Shown here: one piece after another, positions 50,992 to 58,258 of the stretch
Numbering within the stretch: position 1 is the first letter of the stretch
Layout: every line of letters begins with the position of its first letter
Origin: Candidatus Rifleibacteriota bacterium
GTDB lineage: Bacteria; Muiribacteriota; Ozemobacteria; Ozemobacterales; Ozemobacteraceae
Direction of reading: 5' to 3'
Assembly: GCA_024710355.1 (NCBI GenBank)
Contig: JANJUX010000041.1
Span: 124,001 to 188,000 of the forward strand
DNA: 64,000 nucleotides
The notes under the pieces: model-generated
Told to the model about the DNA's origin: nothing
The model's database searches: none
Seen by the model: only the letters and a program-made list of their open reading frames with translations
Position numbers and translations under genes: made by a program

Positions 50992-53862
50992 TTATTTGAC
51001 GCTGCCAAGAGCGCGCAGGATCTTTTCGGGAGTGAACGGCCAGCTTCTGATCCAGGCGCCACAGGCGTCATGGATCGCGGCCGCAATAACCGGCGCCGCG
51101 CCGTTGCATGCGATTTCTGAGATCGACTTCGCGCCCATCGGCCCGAACGGGTCGTTGGTATCGACGAGAACCGCCTTGAAATCATCAGGCAGATCGCCCA
51201 TCTGCGGCACCTTGTAATCTACGAAGTTCGGGTTGAGGCAGTTGCCCTTTTCGTCGTAGATCATTTCTTCGTAGAGACTGTGGCCGATGGTTTTGAGCAC
51301 GCCGCCATAAATCTGGCCAAGAGCCAGTTCGGGGTTGATCGGGGTGCCGGCATCCTGCAGGGCATAGTATTTGAGAATGCGCACTTTGCCGGTGCGGGTA
51401 TCGACCGCGACTTCGCAGAAGTGAGCGCCATATGGGAAAGAGCCCTTGTCGGTAATGAAATGTGCGGTTGAAATCAGCTGACCGTGACCAGTACCGCTCT
51501 GAGTGCGACGGGCGATCTGCTCGTAGGTGACTTCGCCCGAAAGGCCTTTAACAACGCCAGGCCAGGCGAGTTTGAGGTTGTTCTCTGGCTCCTGCAGTAT
51601 GTCGGCCGCTTCCTTGATCAGCATATCCTTCATTTTCAGGGCCGCATTGAGGGCGGCACCGCCCGAAAAATAGGTACCTGAAGAAGCGTAGGCACCGACG
51701 TCGAATGGCGTCGAATCTGTATCGGCCGCCAGCACGGCAACGTTTTCCATCGGTATCAGCAGAGTTTCGGCGACCAGCTTGACGGCAACGGTTTCGAGGC
51801 CAGTACCGAGGTCGGTTCCGCCTGAGAGTATCATGAAGGTGCCGTCGCCGAACTGAGTGATAGCGGCATTTGCCGAGTCGAGGCCCGGCAGACCTGAACC
51901 CTGCTGCAGAATGACGACGCCCTGGCCGATTTTAACGTCAGGGTTATCGCTGGAGGTCTTGACGCCCCAGTTGATCATCTTTTTGCCCTGTTCGAGCGCG
52001 GGGCCGAGGCCGCAGGTATAGACGAGCTGCGGCGTGCCTTCGCGGCCTTCACCGAGGCAGCGCAGAATTTCGAGCACAACGCCTTCGCGCACCCGGTTCT
52101 TTTCAATAAATTCGAGTGGATCCATGCCGAGTTCGCGCGCCATTTCGGCGGCGGCCAGCTGCATGGCAAACGAGCCCTGCGGCGCACCGTAACCCTGATA
52201 AGCGCCGGTCGGGGCGATATTCGAATAGTAGGTATTCACGTCAAAGCGCACGTTATCGCAAAGAAACAGGGGCAGAGATTTTGAGCAGGCATTCATCGGC
52301 ACGGTCAGACAATGTGACCCGTAGGGGCCGGTATTGGCTTCGAGGTCCATGTGAATGGCGGTGAGACGCCCGTCTTTTTTGGCGCCGACCTTGACCTTAA
52401 CCTTGATGACATGGCGGGTGCGCGAATTGATGAATTCTTCTTCACGGGTATAGCGATAAAGAACATCGCGGCCGGTAACCCAGGTTGCCCAGGCGGCCAC
52501 TTCTTCGAGCACCATGTCCTGTTTGGCGCCGAAACCGCCGCCGACGCGCTCTTTAATGACGCGAATCTTGTTTTCTTTGACACTGAGAATGCGCGCGATA
52601 ATGCGACGAACATGTGACGGAACCTGGGTTGAAGCATGCAGAACCAGGCGGTCGCCTTCCATGCGGCTGTAGATTATGTGTGGTTCAAGCGGTGTACACT
52701 GAACTTGACTGCTTTCGTAAGTGCGCTCGATGGTCACATCAGCTTCAGCAAAGCCTTTGTTGATGTCGCCGATACCGCCGTGAACCGAGGCGGCCAGGTT
52801 GCGATGAGGGTCGGCGTGAATCGGAAACTGATAGATGATTTTGCCTTCACGCGGGTCAACGCCCTGATTGTATTTATCGAGATCGGCGGGAGCGCCGACG
52901 ACGTATTCGACCTTCGCCTTGTGAATAACCGGGGCGCCGGGGCGCTTGGCTTCATCGATGGTCAATACGGCGGGCAGCACTTCGTATTCGACCTTGATCA
53001 GCTTCAGAGCTTCTGCGGCGATTTCGGGTGTTTCGGCAACGACAGCGGCGACGCGGTCGCCGACGTGGCGGAGTTTCTGGTCGAACATGCGGCGGTCATA
53101 GGGCGACGGTTCGGGGAAACCCTGCCCGGCCGGGTTATACCAGACATCGGGGCTGTTTTTATAGGTAAATACGGCCACAACACCTTTAAGAGCTTCGGCT
53201 TTCGAGGTATCGATACTTTTGATAAATGCGTGCGCGTGCGGGCTCGGCATTACCTTGAGGTGGCAATGACCGGGTCTGACACGGTCTTCGACAAATGCCG
53301 ACTCGCCGCGGGCGAGCAGGTAACCGTCAATTTTGCCTTTGGCGGAACCGACGTAGCGCATGCCTTCGCGGAATTTCGGAGCTTCGACCGGTGTCGCCGG
53401 GTCTTTGCGACGGGCGACCGCCAGATTCATGGCATCAAAAACCTGCTCATAGCCGGTACAGCGGCAGAAAACACCGGAAAGGGCGTCTTTTACCTGTTCA
53501 CGGGTCGGGCATTCGGCTTTTTCGAGCAGCTCGGCAGCTGCCATCAGCATAGAACCGGTGCAGTAGCCACACTGCACGATACCGGCATCGATAAAGGCAG
53601 TCTGCAGGCTTGTCAGTTCGCGCGGTTTGGCAAGACCTTCGACGGTGCGCAGGTTACGACCTTCGACCTGACCGACAACCAGCAGACAGGTGTTCATCAG
53701 GCGGCCGTCAACAAGAATCGAGCAGTTACCGCAGGTGCCTTCGCCATCGCAGCCGTTGCGTACCGAAAGAATACCGGCACGGCGCAGTGCATCGCGCAGG
53801 TTTTCGCCGGCTTCGGCTTCAAGAATGAATGGGGAGCCGTTGAGATTAATTGAAATGGACAT
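50992..53862 (-). CDS. xdhD: Selenium-dependent molybdenum hydroxylase, fused 2Fe-2S and Mo subunits (XdhD-like)
   Basis: 956 residues from the ATG at 53862, which has AAGGAG at good spacing; a TTG six codons upstream is less likely. The length equals that of E. coli XdhD as I remember it. Residues 1-155 form the two 2Fe-2S domains (CDGEGTCGNC...C; QCGYC...CRCTGY). The Mo-pterin part follows, with GGGFGAKQD, GAYQGYGAPQGSFAM, GGTDLGTGLETV and the catalytic Glu916 in GAKSISE. It should hydroxylate a purine or similar N-heterocycle, using a labile selenium ligand on Mo. The adjacent YqeB, YqeC and MocA-like genes and the selD operon support selenium dependence. The FAD subunit gene is directly upstream with a TGATG junction. 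Confidence 0.92.
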   Translation of the reverse strand: MSISINLNGSPFILEAEAGENLRDALRRAGILSVRNGCDGEGTCGNCSILVDGRLMNTCLLVVGQVEGRNLRTVEGLAKPRELTSLQTAFIDAGIVQCGYCTGSMLMAAAELLEKAECPTREQVKDALSGVFCRCTGYEQVFDAMNLAVARRKDPATPVEAPKFREGMRYVGSAKGKIDGYLLARGESAFVEDRVRPGHCHLKVMPSPHAHAFIKSIDTSKAEALKGVVAVFTYKNSPDVWYNPAGQGFPEPSPYDRRMFDQKLRHVGDRVAAVVAETPEIAAEALKLIKVEYEVLPAVLTIDEAKRPGAPVIHKAKVEYVVGAPADLDKYNQGVDPREGKIIYQFPIHADPHRNLAASVHGGIGDINKGFAEADVTIERTYESSQVQCTPLEPHIIYSRMEGDRLVLHASTQVPSHVRRIIARILSVKENKIRVIKERVGGGFGAKQDMVLEEVAAWATWVTGRDVLYRYTREEEFINSRTRHVIKVKVKVGAKKDGRLTAIHMDLEANTGPYGSHCLTVPMNACSKSLPLFLCDNVRFDVNTYYSNIAPTGAYQGYGAPQGSFAMQLAAAEMARELGMDPLEFIEKNRVREGVVLEILRCLGEGREGTPQLVYTCGLGPALEQGKKMINWGVKTSSDNPDVKIGQGVVILQQGSGLPGLDSANAAITQFGDGTFMILSGGTDLGTGLETVAVKLVAETLLIPMENVAVLAADTDSTPFDVGAYASSGTYFSGGAALNAALKMKDMLIKEAADILQEPENNLKLAWPGVVKGLSGEVTYEQIARRTQSGTGHGQLISTAHFITDKGSFPYGAHFCEVAVDTRTGKVRILKYYALQDAGTPINPELALGQIYGGVLKTIGHSLYEEMIYDEKGNCLNPNFVDYKVPQMGDLPDDFKAVLVDTNDPFGPMGAKSISEIACNGAAPVIAAAIHDACGAWIRSWPFTPEKILRALGSVK

Positions 53863-54668
53863 CAGCGCACTCCTTTGCAAGAACAGGTTCCGGTAGCGGC
53901 GGCATTGAGCACGCGCGCGCCGAGAACTGCCGCCAGCTGACGCTTGAAAGCGGCGCTGCCGCGCAGATCATCGATCGGCTGCACGGCAGCCGCAATCATG
54001 GCTTCGAGTTTTTCGGCCTCAGGCAGAGCCTGACCGTCAAGACTTTTTTCGACACTGTGGAGCCGCACAACGTGAGAAGCGACCCCGCCGACGGCGAGAA
54101 CCGGCTGCCTGACTTTGCCGGCTTCTACAGTCATTGAAGCGGCGGCGGTAATGATAGAGATGTCAGAAGCGGTGCGGGTATGGTGATCGAGCCCGATGGC
54201 GCGGTTGCCGGTCGGCACGATTACAGCAAGAACCAGGCTGGTTTCACCGGCGACGAACTGGTCGACCGGCACTTCGCGATCGGTCAGCACCACACGGGCT
54301 TCAGCCGCCATCAATGCCGGAATGAGGTTGGCACAGGTTTTATTGGCGCCAAGATGTCCGCCGACAGTGGCACAGTTGCGGATATTGCGGTTCGCCATGT
54401 GGCCGGCGGCTTTTTTGATAAAAGCGGGAACATCGGGGTGCTCGATAAGCTGCTGAAAGGTTACGCCGGCGCCGATGCGAAGGCCGGCCGGGGTGGTTTC
54501 AATCTTGTTGAGGCCGAGCCCGGCAAGATCGATAAGAGCGGCAGGGCGCGGAGCGTGAAGATTGTTAACTTCAGTGCCTCCGGCGAGAAATACGGTGCCC
54601 GGGCCAAGTTTCGCCTTGAGCTGCAGAGCCTCGTTAACAGAGGCTGGACGGTGATATGAAGGGGTCAT
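53862..54668 (-). CDS. FAD-binding subunit of the selenium-dependent hydroxylase (YgfM-like)
   Basis: 268 residues. The CO-dehydrogenase-flavoprotein/xanthine-dehydrogenase medium-subunit fold: VFLAGGTEVNNLH and NIRNCATVGGHLGAN are the FAD pyrophosphate-binding loops. A Cys pair (TCSCKG) lies at the C-terminus. It passes electrons from the 2Fe-2S/Mo subunit, encoded next, to an acceptor. It is the first gene of the operon, with GAGGAGG before the ATG. E. coli has the same ygfM-xdhD order. Confidence 0.9.
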   Translation of the reverse strand: MTPSYHRPASVNEALQLKAKLGPGTVFLAGGTEVNNLHAPRPAALIDLAGLGLNKIETTPAGLRIGAGVTFQQLIEHPDVPAFIKKAAGHMANRNIRNCATVGGHLGANKTCANLIPALMAAEARVVLTDREVPVDQFVAGETSLVLAVIVPTGNRAIGLDHHTRTASDISIITAAASMTVEAGKVRQPVLAVGGVASHVVRLHSVEKSLDGQALPEAEKLEAMIAAAVQPIDDLRGSAAFKRQLAAVLGARVLNAAATGTCSCKGVR

Positions 54669-54903
54669 GATTCCTCCTCAGACAGGAATTGAAAAGGCCC
54701 GGACTGACACCGAAAAAATCGACAACAGGGTATAACAGGCAGATAACTGCCTTGCCCGATCAAGATTTGCGGTCATTCCCTTGCCCTGTAAATATTTCAT
54801 TGATTAATGGCCATAACAAACCAATCGTCACACAAACGACCGGTTTATCAGCATTATCTCACAAAATGGGCCGACTTTGAAGCGGAAAAAATGTCACAAA
54901 GTA

Positions 54904-56703
54904 TCAGCGCATGACGAAGGTATCGAACCAGAGACTGCTGCCCGCAACCATATTCGCGGCAACTCTTACCTGTATAGCCTTTACCACGGGCTCTTCTTCC
55001 TTCTGCAGGGCATAGTTGAAAGTGAATGAAGTGGCCTGCCAGCGGTCAGGAACCGCTTCGAATTCCATTTGCCCGAGCCGGCGCGCCAGCGGGTTGCCGG
55101 CCGCATCGAGCAACTCGACGACGACTATCCCCTTCATCTGGCGGTCACCCTGAAAAAACAGCGAGCAGGCGAGCTGCTGACCTGTCTTGAGCTTTTCGAC
55201 CGGAACCGGCTCGAATTCGAAACCGGCTTCGCCGTCAGCGGCGGCTGTGAGCCGCAGCGAACCATAGCCGCTATTGAAACGATCGTAATCAAGAGAAAGC
55301 TGTTCTTTTGCACCGGCGAGGCCTGATGGCATGCCGTTTTCACCGTTGCGCTCGAAGTCGCCACCGGCAAGCAGATTGGCCGGCTCAGGCGCAGAGAAAG
55401 GCTTGAGGCTGAGATCATCGAACAGCACGCTTCCCTCGGAGAATGGACCGGTCTGCAGCAGAATACGCATAAAGACATTATTGGCGGCAAACAGTTTTTT
55501 ATCGGGCGTATTAACGAGACGGGCCTCGATTTTCTGCCATTCAGCGCTGAGAGCCGCTGATGGCCTGATGGCCCAGACGCGGTTACGCAGCCGGCGGTTG
55601 GCATCATACAGTTCGATACCGATGGCAGCGTTCTGCTGGCCGGTTTCAGATCTTGCCCAGATGGCAAAAGCCATATCAGTGCCTTCATTAACAGCGATAA
55701 AGTCAGAAAGAACTCTGGTGCTGACATTGCGCTGTTCGGTCCAGAGCTGAATGGCTCGGCGACCCGAGGCGGCGGCCTGATCGGTAACGCCGGCCCGGCC
55801 TTCGACGATCTCCCAGCCAGGCAGCAGGCCGGCAGAGGTCGAAGCGGCCTCGAAGCTGTAGTTATTGATCAGGTTGGTGCGCTCGATGGTCATTATCTGG
55901 CGCGTGTTCGAAAAAACCTGCTGCTCGCCGACATTCATCTTTTTCAGATTATTGCGGGCATTCTGCACGCGATCACTCGAAGGCGGATGCGAGCTGAGAT
56001 ACTGCGCCAGCCCCTTGGTATCGCCATGTTTTTTGAGAAACTTCTCCCAGAGAGTCACCTGAGCAGCGGGGTTGAAGCCCGACATGGCAAGGCGGGTCTG
56101 CCCGATATCGTCGGCTTCGTCTTCCTGCGTGCGCGAAAACTTCATCAGAGTCAGGTAGCTGAGAAGAGCACCCCAGGTTTCCTGGTCGCGCTTGTTTTTT
56201 ACAGCCTTGTTCAACAGGGCGACCATAACGGTCGAAGCTCTGAAATTGGCCAGGGAATGACGCCTCTCGGCATGTGCCATTTCGTGGCTGATTACTGCCG
56301 CCAGCTCGTCGTCTGAATCGACCATATCGAGCAGACCGGTATGAACGTAAACATGGCCGCCCGGTATGACAAATGCGTTGGCACTGCCTTCGCGGATAAC
56401 CTGAATGTCCCATTTCATGCCACGCTGGTTGAACTGCGGTTTCAGCCGCTCAAAAATGCCCTTTACATAGGCATTGATCTTCGGGTCTTTTTCGGGTTTC
56501 TGTGTCAGGCCCATCCAGAACTGCAACTCTTTGCCAAAGCGCTTTTCAGCACCGACATCGCCGACCAGCCAGAGAGTCATGTTCACTTCCTGGTATTTCT
56601 GATAGGCGCCAAGAATCTGAGTCAGAACATTTTTTGCCGAGGCTGTGGCGTTAAAAGCCAGAGTCAGCAACAGAATGATCATGATGAATCTGCATCTTTT
56701 CAT
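54904..56703 (-). CDS. Secreted M48-family metalloprotease with two C-terminal carbohydrate-binding-like domains
   Basis: 599 residues from the ATG at 56703 (GGAG upstream); a longer in-frame extension would mask the signal peptide. A Sec signal peptide (about 1-23) is followed by a BepA/LoiP-like M48 domain with HEMAH (140-144) and a downstream EDEADD giving the third Glu ligand. Residues about 275-440 and 440-599 look like two tandem CBM_4_9/jelly-roll beta sandwiches (NLINNYSFEAAST, NLLAGGDFERNGENG). Most BepA-type proteases carry TPR repeats instead. It is probably periplasmic or surface-exposed, perhaps tethered to glycan. It lies between the two hydroxylase operons with no evident functional link. 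Confidence 0.85.
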   Translation of the reverse strand: MKRCRFIMIILLLTLAFNATASAKNVLTQILGAYQKYQEVNMTLWLVGDVGAEKRFGKELQFWMGLTQKPEKDPKINAYVKGIFERLKPQFNQRGMKWDIQVIREGSANAFVIPGGHVYVHTGLLDMVDSDDELAAVISHEMAHAERRHSLANFRASTVMVALLNKAVKNKRDQETWGALLSYLTLMKFSRTQEDEADDIGQTRLAMSGFNPAAQVTLWEKFLKKHGDTKGLAQYLSSHPPSSDRVQNARNNLKKMNVGEQQVFSNTRQIMTIERTNLINNYSFEAASTSAGLLPGWEIVEGRAGVTDQAAASGRRAIQLWTEQRNVSTRVLSDFIAVNEGTDMAFAIWARSETGQQNAAIGIELYDANRRLRNRVWAIRPSAALSAEWQKIEARLVNTPDKKLFAANNVFMRILLQTGPFSEGSVLFDDLSLKPFSAPEPANLLAGGDFERNGENGMPSGLAGAKEQLSLDYDRFNSGYGSLRLTAAADGEAGFEFEPVPVEKLKTGQQLACSLFFQGDRQMKGIVVVELLDAAGNPLARRLGQMEFEAVPDRWQATSFTFNYALQKEEEPVVKAIQVRVAANMVAGSSLWFDTFVMR

Positions 56704-56837
56704 TGTTTGGCTCCGATAGATTTCACGAATTAATTTACCAACCCTGTCTATTATCGCCTTATGCCCGCCAATTGTCAAAAATGAAACAACCAGATTTAGT
56801 ATTGCTGCGAACACTGGCAAAATTTGCGGCGGGCAAA

Positions 56838-56843
56838 TATAAT
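56838..56843 (+). promoter_or_regulatory. Consensus -10 element before the second hydroxylase operon
   Basis: A perfect TATAAT lies 46 bases upstream of the FAD-subunit ATG. The best -35 at 17-18 bases is poor (TGGCAA), which hints at activator dependence. It is a prediction only. Confidence 0.35.
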
Positions 56844-56888
56844 ATGAACCGAGTCTCCCCTAGAACAAACAGAATTAAGGAGAGCGAG

Positions 56889-57764
56889 ATGCTCAAAAAG
56901 CTCACCCGGTTTTATCACCCGAAAACCATCGAAGAGGCGTGCCAATTCCTGGGCAACGGCGAAGGCAGAACCGCAGTAATCGCCGGCGGCACCTCGGCCG
57001 CACTCAGGGCCGACAGCAGCCTTGAAGCACTGGTCGATATTTCGCATATCAGCGAACTGAACTACATAAACAAAGATGCGGCATTCTACCGCATCGGCGC
57101 CTGCACCCGCGTGCAGGATATTTACAAAAGCCCCGATCTGAAAGGCCCGGCCGGAAAACTTCTGCAGGCCGCCGCCGGGAAAATCGGCTCGACGCTGCTG
57201 CGCAATGCCATCACTGCTGGCGGCAACCTGGCTGGTCTTTTTCCTTGGTCAGATCTTCCGGTCGCTTACATGGCCCTTGACGCTGAAGTCGTCTGCCGCA
57301 GAGGCAGACCGAAGCGTACCGTTCCGGTGATGAGCCTTATCGAAACCCGCGCCCCGCAGTTTCTCGCCGCTAACGAAATTATCGCCGAAATCATCGTGCC
57401 GGCATACGGCCCAGGCACCGGCACTGCTTTTGCCAAACTGGCAAAAACCGCCAACGACTACGCCCTGATTTCGCTGGCAGTAAGACTGACTCTCAAGGAT
57501 GGCGCCGTCAATCAGGCCCGTATAGCTGTCAATGCCATCACTGCCCAGCCGGTTCGTTGCCTTGACGCAGAAAAACTGCTAGAAGGAAAAGTTCTGACCG
57601 AAGAACTGACAGCTGAAGCGGCAAACAAAGCTGCCGATTCGCTCAATATTCGCAAAGACATCAGAGCCGGCGAAGAATACCGCCGCGAAGTATTTGTGGT
57701 AATGGTGCGCCGGGCGCTGAACGAAGCGTTCGAAAACGCAAACCGCAAGGGAGGCCAGCAGTGA
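56889..57764 (+). CDS. FAD-binding subunit of a xanthine-dehydrogenase-type hydroxylase
   Basis: 291 residues from the ATG at 56889 with AAGGAG. The frame is open further upstream but without a ribosome site. FAD-binding loops are VIAGGTSAAL and LLRNAITAGGNLAG, with the C-terminal CO_deh_flav_C domain (AFAKLAKTANDYALIS, ARIAVNAITAQPVRC). It is the medium subunit of a three-subunit enzyme. It overlaps the 2Fe-2S subunit gene by four bases (ATGA). Confidence 0.92.
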   Translation: MLKKLTRFYHPKTIEEACQFLGNGEGRTAVIAGGTSAALRADSSLEALVDISHISELNYINKDAAFYRIGACTRVQDIYKSPDLKGPAGKLLQAAAGKIGSTLLRNAITAGGNLAGLFPWSDLPVAYMALDAEVVCRRGRPKRTVPVMSLIETRAPQFLAANEIIAEIIVPAYGPGTGTAFAKLAKTANDYALISLAVRLTLKDGAVNQARIAVNAITAQPVRCLDAEKLLEGKVLTEELTAEAANKAADSLNIRKDIRAGEEYRREVFVVMVRRALNEAFENANRKGGQQ

Positions 57765-58258
57765 AACTCAATACCAGAATCAACGGCAGAGATCTCTGCC
57801 TCGAAATTAAACCCAACGCCACGCTGCTCGAAACTCTGCGGCAGGCTGGCTTCAAAAGCGTTAAATTCGGCTGCGGCGAAGGCATGTGCGGCGCCTGCGC
57901 CGTGCTGGTCGATGGCAAGCCCAGAACTTCCTGCATCACTCTGGCCGGCACTGTCGAAGGCTCCGAAATTCTTACCGTCGAAGGCATGGGCAACCCCGAT
58001 CAACCGCATGCCCTGCAGCAGGCTTTTGTCGATGCGGGTGCCACCCAGTGCGGCTATTGTAACCCCGGTTCGCTGATCGCCGCCAAGGCTCTGCTTGACA
58101 GCAACCCGAACCCGACTGCCGAGGACGTCAAAGATGCCCTCGACGGCAACCTGTGCCGCTGCAGCGGTTACGTAAAACGCATCGAAGCGGTTCTCAGCGC
58201 TGCCGACAGCACTGCCAGCACCACCGGGCAGAAAAAAAGCACCAGAGGTAAAAAGTAA
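57761..58258 (+). CDS. 2Fe-2S subunit of the xanthine-dehydrogenase-type hydroxylase
   Basis: 165 residues. Plant-type ferredoxin ligands are in KFGCGEGMCGACAVLVDG with a following TSC, and the second, all-helical cluster is in QCGYCNPG and CRCSGYV. It links the Mo and FAD subunits. The C-terminus is basic (KKSTRGKK), like the Mo subunit. It shares one base with the next gene (TAATG). Confidence 0.94.
   Translation: MKLNTRINGRDLCLEIKPNATLLETLRQAGFKSVKFGCGEGMCGACAVLVDGKPRTSCITLAGTVEGSEILTVEGMGNPDQPHALQQAFVDAGATQCGYCNPGSLIAAKALLDSNPNPTAEDVKDALDGNLCRCSGYVKRIEAVLSAADSTASTTGQKKSTRGKK

Noticed and set aside
52636..53853. A 405-codon plus-strand open frame antisense to the XdhD-like gene
   Set aside because: The opposite strand encodes the 2Fe-2S and Mo-pterin motifs. 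The frame is a by-product of codon bias.
54689..54880. A 63-codon frame in the gap before the FAD-subunit gene
   Set aside because: No ribosome site and no recognisable protein features. The 235-base gap more likely holds the promoter of the minus-strand hydroxylase operon.
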